In this document: positions 15,479 through 23,370 of the stretch, piece by piece | Position numbering within the stretch: position 1 is the first letter of the stretch | Layout: every line of letters starts with the position of its first letter | Source of the DNA: Clostridia bacterium | Lineage (GTDB): Bacteria > Bacillota_A > Clostridia > Christensenellales > Aristaeellaceae | Length of the DNA: 24,627 bases | Direction: 5' to 3' | Assembly: GCA_025997215.1 (NCBI GenBank) | Contig: BNUH01000041.1 | Location: 1-24,627, forward strand | Notes under the pieces: generated by a model | The model's database searches: none | Told to the model about the DNA's origin: nothing | What the model saw: only the letters and a program-made list of their open reading frames with translations | Position numbers and translations under genes: made by a program

Positions 15479-16336
15479 ATGGGTATAGTCGTTGAAATTC
15501 ATGATGAGTTATTTGGTTTTGACATTAAACGTTTACAGAGTAAACTATTATCGATGCTTAGTATCGTCATTAGCCTTTGTGAAAAAAATGGTATAAACTA
15601 TACTTTGTGGGAAGGGACACTCCTAGGTGCTGTTCGCCATAAGGGTTTTATTCCATGGGATGACGATCTGGATATAGCCATGACGCGAGTTGAGTATCTG
15701 AAATTCCAAGAAGTGTGTAAGACACAGCTACCAAAAGATTACTGTTTACAAACTTATCATAATACACCAGATTTCAATCAGACATTTGCAAAAATTGTTG
15801 ATTTAAATACAAAATACATCGTTGACGATAGAGACCAACAAAACGTGCATAATGGAATATTCATAGACATTTTTCCTATCGATAGAGTCGCCGATAATTG
15901 GTTTTCAATAAAGCGTCTTCATGTGCTGGGGGCTTTATACTTACTTGTTTCGCGTAATTACTCTGCAAACATGCATGAGCGGAACAAAATAAGATACAAA
16001 TCTATATTGAGGATACTGTCTAGTGTAATCATGTATATCATCTCGTTATTTCCGAGGCAAATATTCAGACAAGAATTAGAGAAAAAGTTGATAAGTAGCA
16101 GAAATACAGCTACATATTGTTATGTTGATCTATCCGTATACGACAAATTATATAAACTTCATTCATGTGAGTTATTTGATGAGTACAAATTATTAACATT
16201 TGAGGGTATACAAGTACAGTGCATATCACAATACGATGGGTACCTAAAAAAAACATATGGTGATTATATGCGATTGCCGCCTATAGAACAGCGTATTCCT
16301 AAACATCAGCCAATCTGTATAAGATATGGTGATTGA
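15479..16336 (+). CDS. LicD family phosphotransferase
   Basis: 285-aa nucleotidyltransferase-fold protein. NYTLWEGTLLGAVRHKGFIP (40-59) followed by WDDDLDIAMTR (60-70) is the diagnostic LicD block, with metal-binding Asp61-Asp63 and Asp65. IDIFPIDRV near 128-136 and a C-terminal YDGYLKKTYGDYMRLPP segment are also typical. LicD proteins transfer phosphocholine or other phospho-groups (including sugar phosphates) to cell-surface glycans. No choline uptake or activation genes (licA, licB, licC) are in the window, so the donor may not be choline. ATG 15479 has AAAGGGGG at 15461-15468. It stands between a glycosyltransferase and the flippase, consistent with modifying the repeat before export. Confidence 0.88.
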   Translation: MGIVVEIHDELFGFDIKRLQSKLLSMLSIVISLCEKNGINYTLWEGTLLGAVRHKGFIPWDDDLDIAMTRVEYLKFQEVCKTQLPKDYCLQTYHNTPDFNQTFAKIVDLNTKYIVDDRDQQNVHNGIFIDIFPIDRVADNWFSIKRLHVLGALYLLVSRNYSANMHERNKIRYKSILRILSSVIMYIISLFPRQIFRQELEKKLISSRNTATYCYVDLSVYDKLYKLHSCELFDEYKLLTFEGIQVQCISQYDGYLKKTYGDYMRLPPIEQRIPKHQPICIRYGD

Positions 16337-16477
16337 AAACTGTAACTAGTAATTAGGAACACCGTCAAAGCAAAGGTTGTCTTTGAGAATGGTAGTTGTG
16401 CATGAGCCATCTCTCACAATCATCGAATGAGAAGTCTTTGCAAATTCTATTTTATTTTCATTGAGAGGTAGGTCAAT
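16337..16477. other. 141-base gap before the flippase gene
   Basis: No gene is seen. TCAAAG (16364-16369) can pair with CTTTGA (16380-16385) across a 10-nt loop, but the stem is short and has no T-run, so it is not a terminator. GAGAGG at 16463-16468 is the ribosome binding site of the flippase gene. No promoter of usual form is visible. Confidence 0.3.
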
Positions 16478-17989
16478 TTGGGCAGTCAAGACAGAGCAGG
16501 TGCTAGTTCCTTATTAATCTCTGATAGAAGAACCCGCAGAGACAAAAGTGGTTTCAGCATAATTACCTTAACGAGCAGTAATACAATCACCGCTATAATA
16601 AATATGGTCTCTAGTATGTTATTATCAAGATATCGTTCCTTATATGAATACGGTACATACTCCCAATTAAGTCAAGTTACATCAATATCGTCAACTATTT
16701 TTCTTCTAGGCATGACATCAGCAATTAGCTATTTTGCAGCAAGAGCTGCTGATGAAAAAGAATTACATAAGTTCATATGCACTTATTTCACTGTAATTAC
16801 AATTATAACTGTAGCACTCGGGTTGGTTTTGGTTGCTATTTCACCTTCGCTAGTCTACTTTTATGAGAACGAGTCAATATTGCCATATAGATTTGTGCTT
16901 TTGCTTCTCCCATGGATAAATGTTCTTTTAGCTAGTATTGGGAATCTACACGTAGCATATGGAAAAACAATACGACTGATAGTTTTCAGGCTAACTAATA
17001 GCGTTCTAACTATCTCTGTTCTATTAGTGGCAGTATGGCTGAAGATATCGTTTCATTTATATATGATATGGTTTATTGTCACACAAAGTCTATTAGCTGG
17101 TTGGGTATATATTGAAGTATATAAATTGGATAGAAATATATCAATAATGATCGATGTTAAATTACTCAAGCAGATACTTGTATTTTCAGTACCTATCGGT
17201 CTTGCCGGGATATTGGGTACGCTTAACAACGAAATAAGCAAGCTAATTGTTACTAGGTCACTGGGTACAGAAATGCTTGCAGTTTTTACAAACTGTTCAA
17301 AAGAAATGCCAGTTACTATGCTCGCAACTTCAATTACTGCTGTATTAATGCCAAAGCTGACATTGCTTCTTAAAAGTGACGGAAAGAGGAATGCGCTTCT
17401 TTTGTGGAACTCTGCTGCAGAATTATCTTTTATTCTCATGAGTTTCTTTGCGTCTGCATTATTTGTCTTTGCACCACAGGCTGTTTCGTTCTTATACTCA
17501 GAAAAGTATGCATCAGGTGTTTGGGTGTATAGAATTTCTTGCATACATCTAATTTTTCGAGCTGTATACTTTGGAATGATCCTAAATGTAACAGGTAACA
17601 CAAAAGCGATAATGTATTCCTCATGCTTATCATTGTTGCTTAACGTTATGTTATCATACCTAGGTTTTCATGTACTCGGTCTAGAAGGTTGTGCGTTGGC
17701 CAATTTACTTAGTATTGCTATTACTGGTATTGCGCAGCTTATCTATTCAGCACACATTCTTAAAGTACGAATCACCGATGTATTCCCATGGATGAGAATA
17801 TTGTTAATTTTGGGGATAAATACCATAATTGCTTTGCTACTAAGTATATGTTTGAAATTCGCTAATTTGGATTTGGGGATTCATGGAATTATAGTTGCCG
17901 TATCACTAAGTCTTGCGTGGATAGCAATTTTCTCTTTGTTTTATAAGAATCGTGTTAAGTATTTATGGCACAGCATAAATCTAGCATAA
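16478..17989 (+). CDS. Wzx-type polysaccharide flippase (MOP superfamily)
   Basis: 503-aa polytopic membrane protein predicted to flip the undecaprenyl-linked repeat unit to the outer face. About twelve to fourteen hydrophobic segments run from residue 35 to the end. The first part (SNTITAIINMVSSMLLSRYR, then SLYEYGTYSQLSQV) matches the LSR-x-L...EYG-x-Y-x-Q pattern at the start of Wzx/RfbX proteins. Mid-protein VFSVPIGLAGILGTLNNEIS begins the second half-bundle. The TTG start at 16478 has GAGAGG (16463-16468) nine bases upstream. The hydrophilic N-terminal extension of about 30 residues is longer than usual, so an internal start is possible, though no better one is marked by a ribosome binding site. 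It overlaps the acyltransferase ORF by 25 bases. Confidence 0.9.
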   Translation: MGSQDRAGASSLLISDRRTRRDKSGFSIITLTSSNTITAIINMVSSMLLSRYRSLYEYGTYSQLSQVTSISSTIFLLGMTSAISYFAARAADEKELHKFICTYFTVITIITVALGLVLVAISPSLVYFYENESILPYRFVLLLLPWINVLLASIGNLHVAYGKTIRLIVFRLTNSVLTISVLLVAVWLKISFHLYMIWFIVTQSLLAGWVYIEVYKLDRNISIMIDVKLLKQILVFSVPIGLAGILGTLNNEISKLIVTRSLGTEMLAVFTNCSKEMPVTMLATSITAVLMPKLTLLLKSDGKRNALLLWNSAAELSFILMSFFASALFVFAPQAVSFLYSEKYASGVWVYRISCIHLIFRAVYFGMILNVTGNTKAIMYSSCLSLLLNVMLSYLGFHVLGLEGCALANLLSIAITGIAQLIYSAHILKVRITDVFPWMRILLILGINTIIALLLSICLKFANLDLGIHGIIVAVSLSLAWIAIFSLFYKNRVKYLWHSINLA

Positions 17990-18606
17990 TTTATATGAAG
18001 AGAGCAACAAGGCTAATAAAAGCTGTTTTACAATTGCGAAACTGGATATTTGGCCATTTGTTTGCAATACTCTTTTACGATAAGAAGTATTGCAGCGGAA
18101 AATGGTTTTCTGGTAAGTACTATGGTTTTGCTTCGACAGGATGGTATTGGGTATATCATGATTTGAAAAATTGTTTGAAGCAACAAGTAAATATGGGCGT
18201 TCCATGGCCTGTTTCATCTCGTGTTACTGTGCATGGAGCCCACAACATAGTATTTCATCCAGACGATTTGAACAATTTTCAAGGATTTGGAAACTATTAT
18301 CAGGCGATCGGGGAAATTTCCATCGGAAGAGGCACCTATATTGCACCAAACGTCGGGATTATCACTGCAAACCATGATCTAATTAATCTTGACAGACATT
18401 TAGCCTCCCAGCCTGTAACGATAGGCGAGCAATGCTGGATCGGTATGAATAGTGTTATTTTACCTGGTGTTACACTAGGAAAACATACAATCATAGGTGC
18501 TGGTTCAGTTGTTACTAAGTCATTTCCAGAAGGATACTGCGTAATTGCAGGAAATCCAGCAAAGCTCATTCATAAGCTTGAAGGTACCGAAAATGATCAA
18601 AATTGA
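17965..18606 (+). CDS. Left-handed beta-helix (hexapeptide) acyltransferase
   Basis: 213-aa acyltransferase, probably a CoA-dependent O- or N-acetyltransferase decorating a sugar of the repeat. The first 75 residues are basic and aromatic, without a typical domain; from about 85 the hexapeptide coils begin (VTVHGAHNIVF, ISIGRGTYIAPNVGI, VTIGEQCWIGMNSVILPGVT, HTIIGAGSVVTKS). Catalytic His137 is in ITANHDLIN, as in the galactoside/maltose acetyltransferase family, and the end GNPAKLIHKL is typical. ATG 17965 lies inside the flippase end; ATG 17995 (just after its stop) is an alternative, and neither has a clear ribosome binding site. It could supply the N-acetyl step missing for a bacillosamine-type sugar, but the family resemblance is closer to O-acetyltransferases. 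Confidence 0.85.
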   Translation: MAQHKSSIIYMKRATRLIKAVLQLRNWIFGHLFAILFYDKKYCSGKWFSGKYYGFASTGWYWVYHDLKNCLKQQVNMGVPWPVSSRVTVHGAHNIVFHPDDLNNFQGFGNYYQAIGEISIGRGTYIAPNVGIITANHDLINLDRHLASQPVTIGEQCWIGMNSVILPGVTLGKHTIIGAGSVVTKSFPEGYCVIAGNPAKLIHKLEGTENDQN

Positions 18607-19300
18607 CAAAAGAATAGTTGCGAAAACCATTATTATCCTTTCAGTAACTTTGAACCTGATTTTGCTCTCTTTTTTCGGAGTTAGATACATTAGGGCACAT
18701 GTACTAAATACTAACACATCTGGGGGGGAGCATATTCTCAATACTCAGTACAACCCTGCTGTGGATCTGTTTAGCAGGTCAACACTTATCGATGCCGAAG
18801 TAGTTATGCAAGGAGATTCTATAATACAAAGATGTAATTGGTATGAATTTTTCCCAGGCTATTCTATTGCAAATCGTGGCATTGGTTCAGATACATCTGA
18901 AGGTATAGTTAATCGCATTTCGCAGTGTACGGGTTTATCGCCAAGATCCACTTTCATTATGATTGGTATCAATGATATAGCTTATAGTATACCGTTAAGC
19001 GATATTAGTTAAAATATGGAGGATACAATAAAGTATATTAAGACTAATTCAAGCAACACGAATATTATACTAATAAGTGTACTTCCAACTTCTAGAACGA
19101 TTGTCGATTGCATGAAAGTTCAGGCACTTAATTCTATGTATTTCGACTTGGCTATTAAGAATAGAATACAATATATTGACGCTTATGCAGCTCAAGCAAA
19201 CGATGATGGTTACACTAAAGATAGTTTTACTACAGACGGTGTCCGCCTAACAGCTGACGCATACTTTACCCTAATTAGCCTGATTGAACAATATTTATAA
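18593..19300 (+). pseudogene. SGNH/GDSL hydrolase gene with in-frame stop and lost catalytic His
   Basis: Reading frame 18593-19300 is continuous except for a single TAA at 19010-19012, with no frame change on either side; bridging it gives about 235 aa, a normal SGNH hydrolase size. N-terminal membrane anchor (about 9-31), then block I VVMQGDSIIQR (catalytic Ser76), block II NRGIGSDT, block III MIGINDI (Asn127), and after the stop the C-terminal half with LISVLPTSR and block V TTDGVRLTADAY. Block V should read D-x-x-H, but the histidine is Arg218 (CGC at 19244-19246). Two independent inactivating changes indicate decay, or a non-catalytic descendant that then acquired a stop. ATG 18593 has GAAGG (18580-18584). 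It would have been an outer-face deacetylase/esterase paired with the adjacent acyltransferase. ATG 19016 could restart the second half, but that piece lacks the catalytic Ser. Confidence 0.82.
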
Positions 19301-19333
19301 AAATTTATTATTTTCGCGAAAGGTTTATATCTG

Positions 19334-20638
19334 ATGGACTTAAAGAATAGAATTCAGAGTTATAATGTTTGTCTAGGAGTTGTCGGTTTAGGTTATGTAG
19401 GCTTACCGCTAGCTGTAGAAAAAGCTAAAGCAGGATTCCATGTCATAGGTTTTGATATTCAAACAGAAAAAATAGAAATGGTCAATAGGGGTTACAATTA
19501 TATAGGGGATGTTGTAAACGAAGACCTTGATGCCATTGTAAAGTCAGGAATGCTTCACGCGACAGAAGACTTTTCTCAAGTAGCAGGCTGCGATTGCATA
19601 AGCATCTGTGTCCCAACTCCCCTTGATGCGCATCAGCAGCCAGACATTAGCTATGTGAAGTCGTCAGTTGAGAGTATCCTCCCATACATGCATAAAGAAA
19701 TGCTTGTTGTCTTGGAATCCACCACATACCCCGGTACAACCGAAGAGCTCATTCGTCCGATTCTTGAATCAAGTGGGCTTAAATGCGGTGTAGACTTATT
19801 CTTAGCCTTTTCACCAGAACGTGTCGACCCAGGTAACCTCTTATACAAAACCAAAAACACACCTAAAGTTGTAGGCGGGTGCACACCAGAATGTACCGAG
19901 GTTGCTGCAATGTTGTACGAAATGGTGCTTAGCGCTCCAGTCCAGCGTGTGTCCAGTCCAGCCGTTGCTGAGATGGAAAAAATCCTTGAAAACACCTACA
20001 GAAATGTAAATATCGGTTTGATAAACGAACTAGCAATGCTCTGCGAGAAGATGGGGATCAGCATCTGGGAGGTCATCGATGCGGCTAAGTCGAAGCCATA
20101 TGGTTTCCAAGCGTTTTACCCTGGCCCAGGACTCGGAGGTCATTGCATTCCACTTGATCCCTATTACCTATCATGGAAAGCAAGGGAGTATGGGTTTCAT
20201 ACGTCAATGATTGAATCCTCAATGATGATCAATGACCGTATGCCCGAATACTGCGTTGAGCGTGCGATGCACATTTTAAACAATAATAGAAAAGCTATAA
20301 ATGGATCCACTGTGCTTGTGCTGGGAGTTGCCTATAAGCAGGACATTGACGATTATCGGGTAAGTCCTGCCATCCGCGTAATCGAAGAGTTATTGAAGGT
20401 TGGTGCGATAGTTCAGTATTACGATCCATATGTCCCGATGTATCGTGAGAATGGTCATATAATGCATAGCGAAAAGGCATTGACTGCCGAACTGATTCAA
20501 CGAACCGACTTGGTGATGGTGACCACTGCGCATACAAATGTCGATTATGCGTTAGTTCAGGAGCATGCACAAGCCGTGTTTGATACCAAGAATGTTATGA
20601 AGCATATTACGCCACGCGATAATATTGAGTTGCTTTGA
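19334..20638 (+). CDS. wbpA: UDP-N-acetyl-D-glucosamine 6-dehydrogenase (WbpA-like)
   Basis: 434-aa NAD-dependent UDP-sugar dehydrogenase predicted to oxidise UDP-GlcNAc at C6 to UDP-GlcNAcA, step 1 towards UDP-ManNAc3NAcA. Rossmann motif GVVGLGYVGLPLA (15-27); CVPTPLDAHQQPDISYV (92-108); EST-x-x-P-G-T-T-E (128-137); the central helix MEKILENTYRNVNIGLINE (214-232); catalytic Cys271 in GLGGHCIPLDPYYL. The Q-P-D-x-S/T loop and N-Y/V-x-R-x-V-N-I-x-L-x-N-E signature fit the WbpA/WecC branch. ATG 19334 has GAAAGG at 19317-19322. It begins the tightly linked five-gene precursor module, whose last base overlaps the next ATG. Composition is closer to the genes at the locus ends than to the central cassette. 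Confidence 0.92.
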   Translation: MDLKNRIQSYNVCLGVVGLGYVGLPLAVEKAKAGFHVIGFDIQTEKIEMVNRGYNYIGDVVNEDLDAIVKSGMLHATEDFSQVAGCDCISICVPTPLDAHQQPDISYVKSSVESILPYMHKEMLVVLESTTYPGTTEELIRPILESSGLKCGVDLFLAFSPERVDPGNLLYKTKNTPKVVGGCTPECTEVAAMLYEMVLSAPVQRVSSPAVAEMEKILENTYRNVNIGLINELAMLCEKMGISIWEVIDAAKSKPYGFQAFYPGPGLGGHCIPLDPYYLSWKAREYGFHTSMIESSMMINDRMPEYCVERAMHILNNNRKAINGSTVLVLGVAYKQDIDDYRVSPAIRVIEELLKVGAIVQYYDPYVPMYRENGHIMHSEKALTAELIQRTDLVMVTTAHTNVDYALVQEHAQAVFDTKNVMKHITPRDNIELL

Positions 20639-21717
20639 TGAAGATCGTTACTGTCATTGGAGCTCGTCCACAGTTCATTAAAGCGGCTGCTGGTTCACGC
20701 CAACTCCGCAGGGAGCACCGGGAGATACTTATTCATACTGGTCAACACTTTGATGACAATATGTCTGCAGTATTCTTTCAAGAAATGGAGATTCCTGAGC
20801 CGGATTACAATTTAGGGGTATCTGGTGGAACACATGCACAGATGACGGCGTCAATGATGATCGGCGTTGAGGAAGTTCTCTTAAATGAAAAGCCAGATGC
20901 TGTGTTAGTATATGGAGATACAAACTCCACAATAGCTGCTGCTCTGGTTGCGGTCAAACTTACAATCCCTATTTTTCACGTCGAGGCGGGTAACCGAATG
21001 GGTACGCTTGATAATCCAGAAGAGGTCAATCGCATCGTGACGGATCACTGCGGCACATTACTGCTCTGCGCTACCGACGAATCTAGGCATAACTTGGACA
21101 GAGAGGGTATTGGACACAGAGCGTACACAGTCGGAAATATCATGTATGATTCTTTCTTGCATTTCACTGAACTACCGTGGACGCGACGAACATTGCTTGG
21201 TTTGGACGGTACTGAAATTTTCATTCCAGAAAAATACTATTTAATGACATGCCATCGCCAGGAGAATACGTCATCAGATGAGCCGCTAATCCAAATACTA
21301 GGGGCGATGGATACACTCGACGCGCCGACAATATATCCTGTTCATCCAAGGAATCATGATCGAGCAATGCGCGTGTGTAAGCAGAAGAAGTACCATAATG
21401 TACATTTGCTTCAGCCTGTCGGATATTCTGATTCTGTTCAATTGATAAAGCATGCGACCAAAATAGTCACAGATTCTGGCGGTTTACAATGTGAAGCATT
21501 TTATGCTGGAGTACAGTGCATTTTTGTTTTTGATCATGTCGCTTGGCCGGAGACCATGGTATCTAATCGCAATCAATTAGCTAAGCCTGACAAACTAGAT
21601 ATACTGACAAAACTGTCAACTAAGCAAATAATTGATCCAACATATCAACCGTTTGGTGAGGGTCATGCCGCAGAAAAAATATGTGATAGTATTCGGGAGT
21701 GGGAAAAGAGTCGATGA
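20638..21717 (+). CDS. wbpI: Non-hydrolysing UDP-sugar 2-epimerase (WbpI-like)
   Basis: 359-aa GT-B-fold epimerase predicted to invert C2 of UDP-GlcNAc3NAcA to give UDP-ManNAc3NAcA, the last precursor step. Motifs: VIGARPQFIKAA (6-17), TGQHFDDNM (34-42), VYGDTNST (91-98), HVEAGNRMG (114-122) followed by NPEEVNR, HPRNHDR, DSGGLQCEA, and PETMVSNRNQLAKP. The GNR triplet (instead of GLR in WecB/MnaA UDP-GlcNAc 2-epimerases) and the C-terminal NRNQLAKP block favour the WbpI/WlbD branch. ATG 20638 overlaps the wbpA-like stop (TGATG); the TTG just before it is the only alternative. A simple UDP-GlcNAc 2-epimerase cannot be fully excluded, but the four companion genes support this role. Confidence 0.87.
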   Translation: MKIVTVIGARPQFIKAAAGSRQLRREHREILIHTGQHFDDNMSAVFFQEMEIPEPDYNLGVSGGTHAQMTASMMIGVEEVLLNEKPDAVLVYGDTNSTIAAALVAVKLTIPIFHVEAGNRMGTLDNPEEVNRIVTDHCGTLLLCATDESRHNLDREGIGHRAYTVGNIMYDSFLHFTELPWTRRTLLGLDGTEIFIPEKYYLMTCHRQENTSSDEPLIQILGAMDTLDAPTIYPVHPRNHDRAMRVCKQKKYHNVHLLQPVGYSDSVQLIKHATKIVTDSGGLQCEAFYAGVQCIFVFDHVAWPETMVSNRNQLAKPDKLDILTKLSTKQIIDPTYQPFGEGHAAEKICDSIREWEKSR

Positions 21718-22817
21718 AAACAATTCGTTATGCATTAATAGGTTGTGGTCGAATATCACCTAATCATCTAGCGGCAGCTAAAGCATCAGGGCTGGATATT
21801 GTTGCCATCTGTGATATAGACACAGCGGTAATGAGGAATAAAACTCTTCACTTTAACCTAACTGATTCGACAAGGTTGTTTGTAGATTATAAGGAAATGT
21901 TGAGTGTATGCCACCCTGAATTAGTTGCAATAGCAACTGAAAGCGGTAAACATGCTGCTATCGCACTTGATTGCATCGAGGCAGTGTGTCATGTAATTAT
22001 TGAAAAACCTATAGCCCTCTCATTGGGTGATGCAGATGCAATCATTGCAAAAGCAAAAGAAAAAGGAGTCAAGGTCTGCGTCAGCCATCAGAATCGCTTC
22101 AATAAATCTATACAATACATTCGACATGCATTGGAGCAAGGACGTTTTGGGCGGATGCTATATGGAACAGCGCATATCCGATGGAACCGCGGTCAAGAGT
22201 ATTACAACCAAGCAAAATGGCGTGGCACATGGGCGCAAGACGGCGGAGCGTTAATGAATCAGTGTATTCACAATATCGATTTGCTTCGCTGGATGATGGG
22301 TAACGAAGCAACAGAGGTCATGGCATATACCGATCAGTTGATGCATGATTTCATCGCGGCTGAAGACTTAGGTATCGCCCTGATCAAATTTTCCAATGGC
22401 GGATACGGTATAATCGAAGGTACAACCTGTGTATATCCAAAGAATCTTGAAGAGACATTATATCTCTTCGGGGAGCGAGGAACAGTTAAAGCAGGCGGGC
22501 AATCTGTTAATAACATTGAGGAATGGCGATTTGGAGATGGAATAGATGATTCTCAAGAAGTGAAATCGTTGTATAACGAGAACCCGCCTAATGTATATGG
22601 ATTTGGGCATACTCCTTTATATAAAGACATGATCGATGCGATCATTAAAGATCGCTCACCGCTCATTAACGGTTATTCTGGTAGAAGAACACTTGAGCTA
22701 GTATTAGCTATTTATAAGTCAGCTCATGAGCACCGTCCGGTTCAGTTACCGCTAGCAGAGTGCTCAACACTTGATTTTGTAGGAAGGTTTGAAAATGAGC
22801 GAATGGTTTGTGCATGA
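21714..22817 (+). CDS. wbpB: UDP-GlcNAcA 3-dehydrogenase, Gfo/Idh/MocA family (WbpB-like)
   Basis: 367-aa oxidoreductase predicted to oxidise C3 of UDP-GlcNAcA with tightly bound NAD, handing the 3-keto product to the aminotransferase. Rossmann motif YALIGCGRISPNH (6-18); the family's EKP (97-99) with its substrate-contacting lysine; VSHQNRFN (123-130); GGALMNQCIHNIDLLRWMMG (177-196) with the general-base type His186. These blocks match WbpB/WlbA closely. The ATG at 21714 overlaps the epimerase stop by four bases (ATGA), with GAAAAGAG upstream; a GTG at 21699 would add five residues. It ends inside the next gene. In known WbpB/WbpE pairs the NADH is recycled through 2-oxoglutarate, so the two enzymes are expected to work together here. 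Confidence 0.9.
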   Translation: MKTIRYALIGCGRISPNHLAAAKASGLDIVAICDIDTAVMRNKTLHFNLTDSTRLFVDYKEMLSVCHPELVAIATESGKHAAIALDCIEAVCHVIIEKPIALSLGDADAIIAKAKEKGVKVCVSHQNRFNKSIQYIRHALEQGRFGRMLYGTAHIRWNRGQEYYNQAKWRGTWAQDGGALMNQCIHNIDLLRWMMGNEATEVMAYTDQLMHDFIAAEDLGIALIKFSNGGYGIIEGTTCVYPKNLEETLYLFGERGTVKAGGQSVNNIEEWRFGDGIDDSQEVKSLYNENPPNVYGFGHTPLYKDMIDAIIKDRSPLINGYSGRRTLELVLAIYKSAHEHRPVQLPLAECSTLDFVGRFENERMVCA

Positions 22818-23370
22818 AAGTAGCTTAATAGACGATAATGTAAAAATCGGAGACGGAACGAAGATATGGCATTTCAGTCACATCCAGTGTGGAGCAAGCA
22901 TCGGTGAGAGCTGTTCAGTAGGTCAGAATGTCAATATAAGTAACAACGTCAAAATAGGAAAAGGGTGCAAAATTCAAAACAATGTATCAATATACGAAGG
23001 TGTTGAACTAGAAAACTTCGTATTCTGTGGACCATCTTGCGTATTCACAAATGATACTTTACCACGTGCGAAGTATCCAAAGGGTAGTGCGAAATATAAG
23101 AGGACGCTAGTAAAAGAAGGCGCATCCATAGGTGCTAATGCCACAATAGTATGTGGTCATAATATTGGACGATGGGCATTGATTGGCGCTGGTGCAGTAG
23201 TTACTTCTAACGTGCCGGATTATGCATTGATGCTAGGAGTTCCTGCGAAGCAGCATGGTTGGGCATGTGAATGCGGTCAACTATTGCATGAGAGTTTACA
23301 CTGTGAATCATGCAATCGTACTTACGAAGTGTGTGAAAATGGATTGGTTGAGGTGAAAAATGCAATTTAG
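22795..23370 (+). CDS. wbpD: UDP-GlcNAc3NA N-acetyltransferase (WbpD/WlbB-like)
   Basis: 191-aa left-handed beta-helix enzyme predicted to acetylate the 3-amino group of UDP-GlcNAc3NA with acetyl-CoA. The order KIWHFSHIQCGASIG, SVGQNVNISN, KIQNNVSIYEGV, FCGPSCVFTND, TLVKEGASIGANATIVCG, and YALMLGVPAKQHGW is the WbpD/WlbB signature, including the catalytic-type Asn/His-rich coil (IQNNVS). The C-terminal tail has Cys158-x-Cys160 and Cys170-x2-Cys173, a zinc-ribbon-like knuckle found in part of this family. ATG 22795 has AGGAAGG at 22781-22787; the start lies within the end of wbpB. A TTG two codons earlier is less likely. It overlaps the wbpE-like gene by 11 bases, implying coupled translation. 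Confidence 0.9.
   Translation: MSEWFVHESSLIDDNVKIGDGTKIWHFSHIQCGASIGESCSVGQNVNISNNVKIGKGCKIQNNVSIYEGVELENFVFCGPSCVFTNDTLPRAKYPKGSAKYKRTLVKEGASIGANATIVCGHNIGRWALIGAGAVVTSNVPDYALMLGVPAKQHGWACECGQLLHESLHCESCNRTYEVCENGLVEVKNAI

Noticed and set aside
16364..16385. Hairpin TCAAAG/CTTTGA after the LicD gene, considered as a terminator.
   Set aside because: Only six base pairs, AT-rich and not followed by a T-run.
17053..17601. Open frame of 182 codons on the minus strand.
   Set aside because: Fully inside the Wzx flippase gene, whose family and frame are clear; no independent coding signal.
18545..18592. Upstream TTG extension of the SGNH hydrolase frame.
   Set aside because: It lies deep in the acyltransferase gene; ATG 18593 has a GAAGG site at good spacing and begins just before a membrane helix, so it is preferred.
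22795..23370. Considered as the missing PglD/EpsM acetyltransferase of the bacillosamine branch.
   Set aside because: Motif order and the zinc-ribbon tail match WbpD/WlbB, and it is embedded between WbpB- and WbpE-like genes, so it belongs to the uronic acid pathway.
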